A DNA stretch of 6,219 nucleotides from Candidatus Ancillula trichonymphae ImTpAt (GTDB lineage: Bacteria; Actinomycetota; Actinomycetes; Actinomycetales; Bifidobacteriaceae), in contig AXYY01000035.1 of NCBI GenBank assembly GCA_000485475.1, positions 1-6,219 of the forward strand, written 5' to 3'. Both the position numbers and the translations under genes were made by a program. Under the pieces are notes generated by a model. That model worked only from the letters and a program-made list of their open reading frames with translations, ran no database searches and was not told the origin of the DNA. This document shows positions 1 through 5,517 of the stretch, piece by piece. Position 1 is the stretch's first letter. Every line of letters starts with the position of its first letter.

Positions 1-474
1 ATTATTTTAATCGTCGGCAGTATTCTAATAACGGTCACAATTGTGTTGTGCATTCCGAGATTCCGCAAGAATATTATCAACCAAGTTCGATCCATCACGA
101 AGAATTTTTTGAGCAGTTTTGTTGAAGTTATACGATCGCCAAAAAGCGTAATTATCGGCTACTTTGGCGTTCTAGTTATGATATTTGCCAATATTTTGGC
201 CTTCTGGGCCGCACTCGCTAGTTTCGGACAGTTTCCAGGTCTTCTTAGTGCTGCAATTATTTTTCTACTCGGTAACTCCGCTGGTTCGTTGGTGCCAACA
301 CCTGGAGGGCTCGGCGCAATCGAAACTGCGCTGACACTTGGGCAGATTGCAATTGGAGTGCCTGGAACAGTTGCACTAGGAGTAACGCTGCTCTTCAGAA
401 TGTGCAGCTTCTGGTTCCGTGCGCCACTAGGTGGGCTAGTCACTAGAGTATTAGTTCAGGAGTCAGTAATCTAG
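1..474 (+). CDS. C-terminal part of a YbhN/LPG-synthase-TM family integral membrane protein (5' end outside window)
   Basis: The reading frame is already open at base 1 and ends at TAG 472-474, giving 157 residues of a longer protein. The Leu codon (TTG) at 43 is internal and is not a start. Hydrophobic spans lie at about residues 1-18, 49-75, 81-99 and 121-146. Between the last two sits the conserved family loop NSAGSLVPTPGGLGAIETAL, followed by a second family block with GVPGTVALGVTLLFR and FWFRAPLG. These motifs mark the C-terminus of the UPF0104/YbhN family, related to the membrane (flippase-like) half of lysylphosphatidylglycerol synthase MprF. In actinobacteria such proteins often lack the aminoacyl-transferase half, and their substrate is usually unknown. 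Whether this one carries other domains upstream cannot be seen. The gene is convergent with the remnant at 463-1105. I see no good terminator directly after the stop. Confidence 0.85.
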   Translation: MILIVGSILITVTIVLCIPRFRKNIINQVRSITKNFLSSFVEVIRSPKSVIIGYFGVLVMIFANILAFWAALASFGQFPGLLSAAIIFLLGNSAGSLVPTPGGLGAIETALTLGQIAIGVPGTVALGVTLLFRMCSFWFRAPLGGLVTRVLVQESVI

Positions 475-571
475 TGCTTGCTGTACGCGGTTCACATGTA
501 TTCTACTTCTGCATTTTGCTTCAACCGGAATTCTTGCCACGGTAGCAGACATCAGGTCCGGCACAGATGTA

Positions 572-678
572 GTAATTTGCGTCGTTCCATAGTTATGGTC
601 GCGTGTCCACTTATCCCCTTTTTGAAAACAGTTGCCTTATATAATCGGCGTCGTTCTATGATTGTTATCATGTCCACT
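572..678 (-). repeat. Imperfect tandem duplication, two units about 68 bases apart
   Basis: On the minus strand, 678-641 and 611-572 begin with the shared word AGTGGACA and carry GAACGACGC, with diverged sequence between. In the same reading frame (codon starts at multiples of 3) the units encode DNNHRTTPI and DHNYGTTQI, so the duplication probably arose within a coding sequence. It lies in the C-terminal part of the decayed membrane protein gene. Confidence 0.5.
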
Positions 679-845
679 TTCCAATTTATCCAAATTTCAC
701 CCCCCGAAACCCTAATAACTTGCGTGTCACCTAATACCAAGAAAAGAGCACACATTTTCGCCCAACCTTCTGGAATGACGATTACTCGACAGGCCATCGC
801 CATCAGAAATAAAATGCAACCGTGACTAAACCAAGCAGAAAGATC

Positions 846-873
846 AAAACTCGGCTATCAATGCCCGAGTTTT
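846..873. other. Perfect 9-bp inverted repeat, possible bidirectional terminator hairpin
   Basis: AAAACTCGG (846-854) and CCGAGTTTT (865-873) are exact reverse complements around a 10-base loop. In either direction the stem ends in four Ts, and on the plus strand TTTTCTCTT follows. It could end transcripts from the plus-strand gene (stop at 474) or from the remnant. It also lies inside the protein-like frame of the remnant (ENSGIDSRV), so chance is possible. Confidence 0.35.
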
Positions 874-1127
874 CTCTTGCCATATCAGCGATAATCGTAC
901 GTAAAAGTGGAAAAGAAAATATGCACCCCAGTGACACAAATGCTAATATCACTGATACTTGAACCAAGTGAGACGAATATAGACACTCCGCCAACGATAG
1001 CAGTTACAAAGTATAATGCATATAAACCACTTATGAGTCTTTTGTTTGGCATATACTCTTGACGAGACGGACCTTTAGAAGCATTACCAAAACTATACTG
1101 TTCATAATATTCCTTTCGTCCGAACGT

Positions 1128-1144
1128 ATACTTACAGTAAGTAT
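1128..1144. promoter_or_regulatory. 17-bp perfect palindrome over the predicted transcription start (operator candidate)
   Basis: ATACTTAC and GTAAGTAT are exact 8-bp inverted arms around one central base. On the minus strand the site overlaps the last two bases of the -10 box and covers the expected start site, a classic position for a repressor operator. It could also fold as a short hairpin at the 5' end of the transcript. The regulator is unknown. Confidence 0.5.
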
Positions 1145-1172
1145 TATATCATAAGTTGCATAGTTTCGTCAA
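1143..1172 (-). promoter_or_regulatory. Strong sigma70-type promoter with extended -10
   Basis: On the minus strand, TTGACG (1172-1167) and a perfect TATAAT (1148-1143) are separated by 18 bases. TG at 1151-1150, one base before the -10 box, makes an extended -10 element. It points at the ATG at 1105, leaving a leader of about 30 bases that contains the ribosome binding site. This is the best promoter in the window, yet it drives a broken gene. Confidence 0.75.
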
Positions 1173-1349
1173 GTCTATATGAAGATTATCTTAAGTAAAT
1201 TTTGTGTTAGGGGACTTCCGTCGTTCAGGCACGCGGCATTTAGGACATAAGAAAGGGCGGCAGTTCAAAAACTACCGCCCGCACGTGAAACACTAACGCT
1301 GCGCGTAACCCGCACTGTTTGACTTGAGTGGCTCTTTCAACTTCTACCT
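1173..1349. other. Intergenic stretch without a recognisable gene
   Basis: Apart from the terminator hairpin I see no start codon with a ribosome binding site, no RNA gene and no repeat. Part of 1280-1437 can be read in the frame of the upstream GLUG gene beyond its stop, so it may be decayed 3' sequence of that gene. Confidence 0.5.
1243..1280 (-). terminator. Intrinsic terminator of the minus-strand transcript from the GLUG-protein gene
   Basis: Read on the minus strand, GGGCGGTAG (1280-1272) pairs with CTGCCGCCC (1263-1255) over 9 bp, including one U-G pair, around an 8-base loop. TTTCTTATG follows. The G+C-rich stem stands out in an AT-rich spacer. The wobble pair only forms on the minus-strand RNA, and there is no T run on the plus side, so the orientation is clear. 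It lies about 160 bases past the stop at 1438 and insulates the next promoter at 1172. Confidence 0.65.
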
Positions 1350-1436
1350 TCACCTCTTTATCAATTTGGGTAACTCCTCTCCAGACGGAAACAACCAGAT
1401 AGCTGTATTAAGAAGTCCAAGGTATCCAATTATCAT
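1350..1436 (-). CDS. Possible 28-residue ORF or displaced C-terminal anchor of the GLUG protein
   Basis: ATG 1436-1434 follows AAGGA with five bases of spacing and lies two bases past the stop of the broken GLUG frame. The predicted peptide starts MIIGYLGLLNTAIWLFPSG and ends in the basic tail KLIKR: one hydrophobic span followed by positive charges. This is what the C-terminal membrane anchor of a surface protein looks like. I think it more likely that it was once fused to the upstream frame by another single-base shift than that it is an independent gene, but its own ribosome binding site leaves both readings open. No family is recognised. Confidence 0.3.
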   Translation of the reverse strand: MIIGYLGLLNTAIWLFPSGEELPKLIKR

Positions 1437-1437
1437 G

Positions 1438-2111
1438 TCATTCCTTCACCCAAGCGTTCAAATCAAAAGGAAAAGGATCAAGATCTATCTTTACTCCGTT
1501 AACTTTATTGTGTCTGCGAAAGTTAGGAGTAAAATTAGTATTAACATCACCACTTCCGTAAAGATTTTTAATTTCAGCATGATTTGTAACTCCGAAAAGA
1601 CCAACACCCACACCCCATTGTCATTAATCTTCAAATTCGAAATCGTGTGGCCACCACCATCAAAATGTGACGCGAACGACCTTGTAACATTACCAATTGG
1701 GACCCAACCCTTGCTCTGCGATCGTCCTGCTGGATCTGTCCATGTACCGTTTTTTGCTGTAATCAGCAAGGTCAATATTATCCCCGAGTTTCAAGTAAAC
1801 ATCTGAATCACTCCAAGCAAATGCGGAAGTAGCCAAAGTATTGTAACCGGTGTTTACCATGACTACTACCCTCGCCAGATCCTCAGCAGTCCTGATAATC
1901 TTGGGATCTGTTTCTGTTCCAGTGCCCGACATGTTACTCATCCAGTTTTTGGCAGCAGCGACAATTTCAATATACTCCAACGGCGCTGTGCAGGACTGGA
2001 TAATTCTACGCCCGCACCACCAAAGCAATCCGAACACCAGGGTAAAGACTGACAGCAAAACGCCCGGTCTTGCAGCAATCACCTTCCTGCACGTACTACT
2101 CTGTTTTGCAT
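1438..2111 (-). pseudogene. Broken gene for a GLUG-motif surface protein (three single-base frame breaks)
   Basis: The likely original start is ATG 2111-2109 behind GAGAGG (2122-2117). This frame gives MQNRVVRAG and then stops at 2079, but losing one base near 2082-2087 leads into KVIAARPG and a hydrophobic segment, LLSVFTLVFGLLWWCG, as in a signal anchor. The surface-protein part follows: GTGTETDPKIIRTAEDLARV, VNTG, a YLKLGDNIDLADYS block, then (after the break at the A6 run, T6 at 1750-1755) GWVPIGNVTRSFASHFDGGG, HTISNLKIND, then (after the break at the G4 run, C4 at 1613-1616) GLFGVTNHAEIKNLYGSGDV and a tail ending at TGA 1440-1438. G-x-G-T-x-x-D-P-x-x-I-x-T-A-E-D-L, D-I-D-L, F-D-G-G-G-H-T-I-S-N-L and G-L-F-G are hallmarks of GLUG-type bacterial surface proteins. 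The domain holds about one repeat, so it is short. The predicted location is the cell surface, membrane-anchored. The ligand is unknown. Confidence 0.75.
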
Positions 2112-2153
2112 TACTTCCTCTCTACTGCCACACTTCTATTTTCTTCCTACAAG

Positions 2154-2190
2154 CCACAAGCAACCACTCCGTTGGCACTTCCGCCTGTGG
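2154..2190 (-). promoter_or_regulatory. Leader hairpin upstream of the GLUG-protein gene
   Basis: On the minus strand, CCACAGGC (2190-2183) pairs with GCTTGTGG (2161-2154) over 8 bp, including one G-U pair. The 21-base loop can form a small inner GCCA/TGGT stem. It would sit between the candidate start site and the ribosome binding site of the gene at 2111. It does not match a riboswitch class I know. Confidence 0.3.
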
Positions 2191-2194
2191 GTGC

Positions 2195-2226
2195 ATTATA
2201 CTGTCTCGTAATCAGAAAATTATCAA
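2195..2226 (-). promoter_or_regulatory. Candidate promoter for the GLUG-protein gene
   Basis: A perfect -10 box TATAAT lies at 2200-2195 on the minus strand, about 85 bases before the ATG at 2111. The best -35 match, TTGATA (2226-2221), is 20 bases away, longer than the usual 16-18. The promoter is either weak, activator-dependent or works mainly from the -10 box. Confidence 0.4.
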
Positions 2227-2393
2227 ATAAAAGTAGGAAAATATTAAAATAAGAGATGTGACGCTCAATAATAATTTAACGACAAGTGGACCAAAACATA
2301 TGGTGTAATCACACCGTAATAGTAACAAATTTCACAAAATTTACCGTAAAACTACAAAACTTGCAGTCTTCAAAAGACTAATATGGCCCTGAT
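2227..2393. other. AT-rich spacer between the gyrase operon and the GLUG-protein gene
   Basis: No open frame with a ribosome binding site and no tRNA is visible, although tRNA-Ile and tRNA-Ala follow the DUF3566 gene in Mycobacterium. The spacer holds small symmetric elements: GGTGT/ACACC around AATC (2302-2315), two AAATTT words four bases apart (2327-2342), and the hairpin at 2365-2379. Confidence 0.5.
2349..2379 (-). terminator. Weak terminator-like hairpin after the gyrase operon
   Basis: On the minus strand, AGTCTT (2379-2374) and AAGACT (2370-2365) form a 6-bp stem with a 3-base loop, 14 bases after the DUF3566 stop. Two TTTT runs follow, the first after five bases. The stem is short and AT-rich and the T run is delayed, so this is only a candidate end of the operon. 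Confidence 0.3.
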
Positions 2394-2939
2394 TTAGTCG
2401 CGTTCGAAAATCAACTTGATGCCTCCACTAAGGCTCGCAGAAATGTTGTAGATTAGTGCGAAAACTACAGCTATAATTGTTGACAGCACGATGTTTATGC
2501 ATGTCAGAAGACTTGCAATCAACGCAACAGTTTTTAATCCGAACACTCCAGAACTACTTTTAACTCCTAGACCCGCACCGACCATCGCCTGCGTGAACTG
2601 ATAGATAACGCCCGAAGTGTCGAGCAAGAGCCAGAACAGCGAAACCACAACAACGAACATGATGCCCAGCGCAATTGAAACGAAAAATGCCAACTTGGCT
2701 GCAGAAATTGGATCAATGCGGCGCAAGTTGAGTTCAAGCACCTGTGGACTCTTCGCGCTTGCAGCAACAGAAACATTTCCGGCAGTCCGAGGTGCGGGCG
2801 TACTCTTGGCGCCTAAACTTGCAGTTTTTTCACTCTTTAAGCGCCCTTTCAGCGAACTAGCTTCGCTCTTTATGCCAGTCTTAAGCGCAGAACTTTTAGT
2901 TGTACCATTTCCAGTTAAACCCTTAGTAATTCTATTCAT
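2394..2939 (-). CDS. DUF3566 domain membrane protein, gyrA-linked
   Basis: The protein has 181 residues. I chose ATG 2939 because GAGAGG (2950-2945) lies five bases upstream. A GTG at 2960 in the same frame has no such site. Residues 1-66 are hydrophilic, rich in Lys, Ser, Thr and Ala, with an imperfect 11-residue repeat (SALKTGIKSEA, SSLKGRLKSEK), and probably cytoplasmic and disordered. The DUF3566 domain spans about 70-181. It opens with the family signature LNLRRIDPISAAKLAFF, which leads into a first membrane span (about 82-107). An amphipathic stretch follows, then a second span (about 137-165) and a short charged end. The ATG overlaps the gyrA stop (ATGAATAG), so translation is probably coupled. 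The gyrB-gyrA-DUF3566 order matches Rv0005-Rv0007 of M. tuberculosis. The biochemical function is not established, and a role in gyrase activity is not shown by position alone. Confidence 0.88.
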   Translation of the reverse strand: MNRITKGLTGNGTTKSSALKTGIKSEASSLKGRLKSEKTASLGAKSTPAPRTAGNVSVAASAKSPQVLELNLRRIDPISAAKLAFFVSIALGIMFVVVVSLFWLLLDTSGVIYQFTQAMVGAGLGVKSSSGVFGLKTVALIASLLTCINIVLSTIIAVVFALIYNISASLSGGIKLIFERD

Positions 2940-5505
2940 TTTTTCCTCTCTCAAGTGCACTACTTACAACTTCCTCATCAATAACCTTCTCCCGCATATC
3001 ATCAGTTTCCGGCAAATCTCGCTCAACATTTTTGGTCACTTTGATCACAGCATCGCCCTCATTCGTGCGCACAAAAATTACGCCGGATGTACTTCTACTC
3101 GTTGGACGAATCTCGCTCACATTTGAGCGCAGAACTTTTCCGGACTGCATAATTACTAGTAACTCATCTTCATCTTTTACCTCAACCGCTCCGACCAGTT
3201 CACCGCGCACTTGTGCAACTTTGGCAACTCGAACGCCTTTTCCGCCGCGCCCCTTGATCGGATACTCACTTATTGCAGTTCGTTTTGCATAACCACCGCT
3301 CGTGATGCAGACCAAGTCAATATCTGTATTTTCAGCTGGAATCACATTCGCGCAGAGTAGTTCATCCTCTTCTCCGAATCTCATACCACGCACACCCTGA
3401 CAAATACGGCCTATTGAGCGCACTTTTTCATCAAGTAGACTAAATCTGGTTGCTTGACCGCGCCTGGAGACCAAAATTGCAGTATCCTCCTGATTTGCAA
3501 AGCACACATTTATGAGCTCATCGCCTTCAACTAGCGTTATCGCCTTCAACCCATTGATTCTGATGTTGCTGAATTCCAACAACTTCGTCTTTTTAACTAG
3601 ACCTCGTTTTGTCGCAAAGAACAAGTACTGCGCATCTGTGAAGTTCTTCAAGTCGATCACTTCTGCAATCTGCTCATCTGAATTGGTTGCCAGCAAGTTC
3701 GCAATATGTTGTCCTTTTGAATCACGTCCGGAAGCGGCAACCTCCCAGCCCCTAATCTTGAACACGCGCCCTTTTGTGGTAAAAAACAACAACCAGTTGT
3801 GAGTAGTAGTCACCAAAAACTTCTGGATAATGTCATCTTCTCGCAAACTCGCACCCTTGACGCCTTTTCCGCCGCGCCTCTGAGCTCTGTAGTTATCTGA
3901 ACGCGTCCGCTTAATCCAACCACCATTCGTAAGCGTAATCACTACTTCCTCTTCTGGGATCAGTTCCTCTTCGTTTACATCAGGCCCGTATGCAAAAATC
4001 TCAGTTCGACGATCGTCACCAAAACACCTGACGATGTCATTCAACTCCTCTTTGATTATCAGCCGTTGACGCTCCGGCTTGGCAAGAATGTCCTCGAAAT
4101 CTGCAATTTTCTCGGTCAAGTCGTCATATTCTTGCTGGATCTTCTGCCGCTCAAGTGCCGCCAAACGGCTCAACTGCATTGCCAGAATCGCACGAGCTTG
4201 CACTTCATCAATTTTCAAGAAATCGATTAACTTGCTGCGCGCCTCATCAACATCTTTAGACGCTCTGATCAACGCGACCACCTCATCTATTGCATCTAGT
4301 GCCTTGAGGTAACCAGCCAGAATGTGCTGGCGTTCCTTTGCCTCATTCAGCAGGAAATTTGTGCGCCTGCAGATTACATCAACCTGATGATTTACCCAGT
4401 GGCGCAGAAACTGGTCAAGTGTTAATGTCTTGGGCACACTGTCGACCAGTGCAAGCATATTCGCTCCAAAAGTTTCTTGCAGTTGCGTATGCTTGTACAA
4501 AATATTCAACACCACTTTTGCAACAGCATCTCGTTTGAGCAAAATTACCAGCCGCAAACCATTTCTACCAGAAGATTCATCGCGCATATCAGCAATTCCA
4601 GAAAGTCTACCCTCCTTGACTTGCTCTTCAATGCGCTTTGCTAGAACATCAGGATTCACTTGATATGGCAGTTCAGTTACAACCAGACACGTGCGCCCTT
4701 TAACCTTTTCAACAGTCACCTTCGCGCGCATGATGATAAGACCGCGACCAGTTCTATACGCTTTTTCAATACCAGAACGCCCAAGAATACTTGCGGCAGT
4801 TGGAAAGTCCGGGCCTTTAACAATTCCAATTGCTGCGTCTAAAAGTTCTGAATCAGTCGCGTCCGGATTGTCAAGTGCCCAAGTTGCAGCCTTAGCAATT
4901 TCTCGTAGATTGTGCGGCGGAATTTTAGTCGCCATACCAACAGCGATGCCTTCACTTCCGTTTACGAGCAAGTTTGGAAAACGACTAGGAAGGGTAATCG
5001 GTTCCAGATTCTTACCGTCGTAGTTCGGCTCAAAATCAACTGTGTCCTTATCAATATCGCGCACCATTTCAAGCGAAAGGTTGTTCATTTTGCACTCAGT
5101 GTAACGCGGAGCAGCAGCACCATCATTTCCGCTCGATCCGAAGTTGCCCTGCCCATCAACAAGTGGATACCTCAACGACCAGCTTTGAACCAGCCGCACC
5201 AAAGTGTCATAAATTGCAGAGTCACCATGTGGATGATACTTTCCCATAACGTCACCGACAACGCGCGAGCACTTGTTATAGCCGCGATCTGGACGGTAAC
5301 CATCATCATACATTGCGTATATCACGCGCCGATGCACTGGCTTGAGCCCATCTTTTACATCCGGTAATGCACGTCCAACAATTACACTCATTGCATAATC
5401 TAAGTAGCTGTTTTGCATTTCGAGCTGGAGATTCACTTGGTGTATATGACCGTGGTTAACCACCTGCTCGTTCGTAGCTTCACCAAAACCTTCATCATCA
5501 ACCAC
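2932..5505 (-). CDS. gyrA: DNA gyrase subunit A
   Basis: This is the breakage-reunion and DNA-wrapping subunit of the A2B2 type II topoisomerase that uses ATP to add negative supercoils. It is complete at 857 residues, a normal length. The GTG start at 5505 is fixed by AGGAGGTGA just upstream and the typical entry into the family near QLEMQNSYLDYAMSVIVGRA (about 27-46). The winged-helix/tower domain follows, with catalytic Tyr135 in AAPRYTE and the active-site Arg134. The quinolone region reads HPHGDSAIYD (91-100): Ser96 and Asp100 match E. coli Ser83 and Asp87, so no resistance substitution is visible. The coiled-coil arm is at about 370-490. The C-terminal beta-pinwheel starts near 515 with the canonical GyrA box QRRGGKG (542-548) and has a second box-like KGRGGKG (751-757), as reported for mycobacterial GyrA. 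The last 30 residues are charged and mostly acidic. It lies 10 bases after gyrB and overlaps the next gene by 8. Confidence 0.98.
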   Translation of the reverse strand: MVDDEGFGEATNEQVVNHGHIHQVNLQLEMQNSYLDYAMSVIVGRALPDVKDGLKPVHRRVIYAMYDDGYRPDRGYNKCSRVVGDVMGKYHPHGDSAIYDTLVRLVQSWSLRYPLVDGQGNFGSSGNDGAAAPRYTECKMNNLSLEMVRDIDKDTVDFEPNYDGKNLEPITLPSRFPNLLVNGSEGIAVGMATKIPPHNLREIAKAATWALDNPDATDSELLDAAIGIVKGPDFPTAASILGRSGIEKAYRTGRGLIIMRAKVTVEKVKGRTCLVVTELPYQVNPDVLAKRIEEQVKEGRLSGIADMRDESSGRNGLRLVILLKRDAVAKVVLNILYKHTQLQETFGANMLALVDSVPKTLTLDQFLRHWVNHQVDVICRRTNFLLNEAKERQHILAGYLKALDAIDEVVALIRASKDVDEARSKLIDFLKIDEVQARAILAMQLSRLAALERQKIQQEYDDLTEKIADFEDILAKPERQRLIIKEELNDIVRCFGDDRRTEIFAYGPDVNEEELIPEEEVVITLTNGGWIKRTRSDNYRAQRRGGKGVKGASLREDDIIQKFLVTTTHNWLLFFTTKGRVFKIRGWEVAASGRDSKGQHIANLLATNSDEQIAEVIDLKNFTDAQYLFFATKRGLVKKTKLLEFSNIRINGLKAITLVEGDELINVCFANQEDTAILVSRRGQATRFSLLDEKVRSIGRICQGVRGMRFGEEDELLCANVIPAENTDIDLVCITSGGYAKRTAISEYPIKGRGGKGVRVAKVAQVRGELVGAVEVKDEDELLVIMQSGKVLRSNVSEIRPTSRSTSGVIFVRTNEGDAVIKVTKNVERDLPETDDMREKVIDEEVVSSALERGKNE

Positions 5506-5508
5506 AAA

Positions 5509-5517
5509 TCACCTCCT
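5509..5517 (-). promoter_or_regulatory. gyrA ribosome binding site overlapping the gyrB stop codon
   Basis: AGGAGGTGA is a full-length match to the 16S anti-Shine-Dalgarno sequence. Six bases separate AGGAGG from the GTG at 5505, and this fixes the gyrA start. Its first base pairs overlap the gyrB stop TAG (5518-5516), so ribosomes ending gyrB pass over the gyrA site. Confidence 0.85.

Larger units (their letters stand above)
463..1105 (-). pseudogene. Frameshifted remnant of a small multi-pass membrane protein, family not recognised
   Basis: ATG 1105-1103 sits behind a good ribosome binding site (AAAGGA 1116-1111), but its frame stops after 24 codons. One base of shift just after the start opens a protein-like frame (QYSFGNASKGPSRQEYMPNK, then hydrophobic LISGLYALYFVTAIVGGVS). 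Near 962 the coding signal moves to a second frame (VILAFVSLGCIFSFPLLRTI, through MAREN, to LIFLLGLVTVAFYF, stop 803-805). It returns near 815 to the earlier frame (FLMAMACRVIVIPEGWAKM, then CALFLVLGDTQVIRVSGG). Around the G6 run (C6 at 700-705) it passes to a third frame, which carries two copies of a D-x-N-x-x-T-T-x-I motif and an open stretch ending at TGA 463-465. Three or four hydrophobic segments suggest a membrane protein. At least four frame changes plus in-frame stops mean no full product. The last 12 bases overlap the end of the plus-strand gene. The promoter and operator-like site upstream are intact. Confidence 0.55.

Noticed and set aside
572..678. CRISPR or mobile-element repeat
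   Set aside because: Only two diverged copies with no regular spacers, no terminal inverted repeats and no transposase. The units keep a common reading frame, which fits a duplication within a gene.
803..1052. DUF4282-like small membrane protein
   Set aside because: The spacing of hydrophobic segments and an R-x-x-x motif vaguely resemble that family, but the typical downstream signature is missing and the frames are broken, so no family is assigned.
478..1806. Plus-strand open frames 478-825 and 1324-1806
   Set aside because: No recognisable domains. They run opposite the two decayed minus-strand genes, whose translated sequence does look like protein.
1690..2082. GTG at 2082 as the real start of the GLUG protein
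   Set aside because: AGGAAG lies directly against the GTG with no spacer, whereas ATG 2111 has a well-spaced GAGAGG site and adds a basic N-terminus in front of the hydrophobic segment.
2227..2393. tRNA-Ile/tRNA-Ala genes expected after DUF3566 by comparison with Mycobacterium
   Set aside because: No cloverleaf arms, T-loop GTTCGA-type sequence or CCA-adjacent acceptor stem could be found on either strand.
2227..2393. Replication origin with DnaA boxes (gyrase genes often lie near oriC)
   Set aside because: The stretch is AT-rich, but I found no clustered TTATCCACA-like sites.
2394..2960. GTG 2960 as the DUF3566 start
   Set aside because: No ribosome binding site upstream. The ATG at 2939 has GAGAGG five bases away.
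2961..5367. Several plus-strand open frames of 66-151 codons opposite gyrA, and one running from 2617 to 3126
   Set aside because: They lie antisense to clearly coding gyrA/DUF3566 sequence, lack family motifs and good ribosome binding sites, and reflect codon bias on the other strand.
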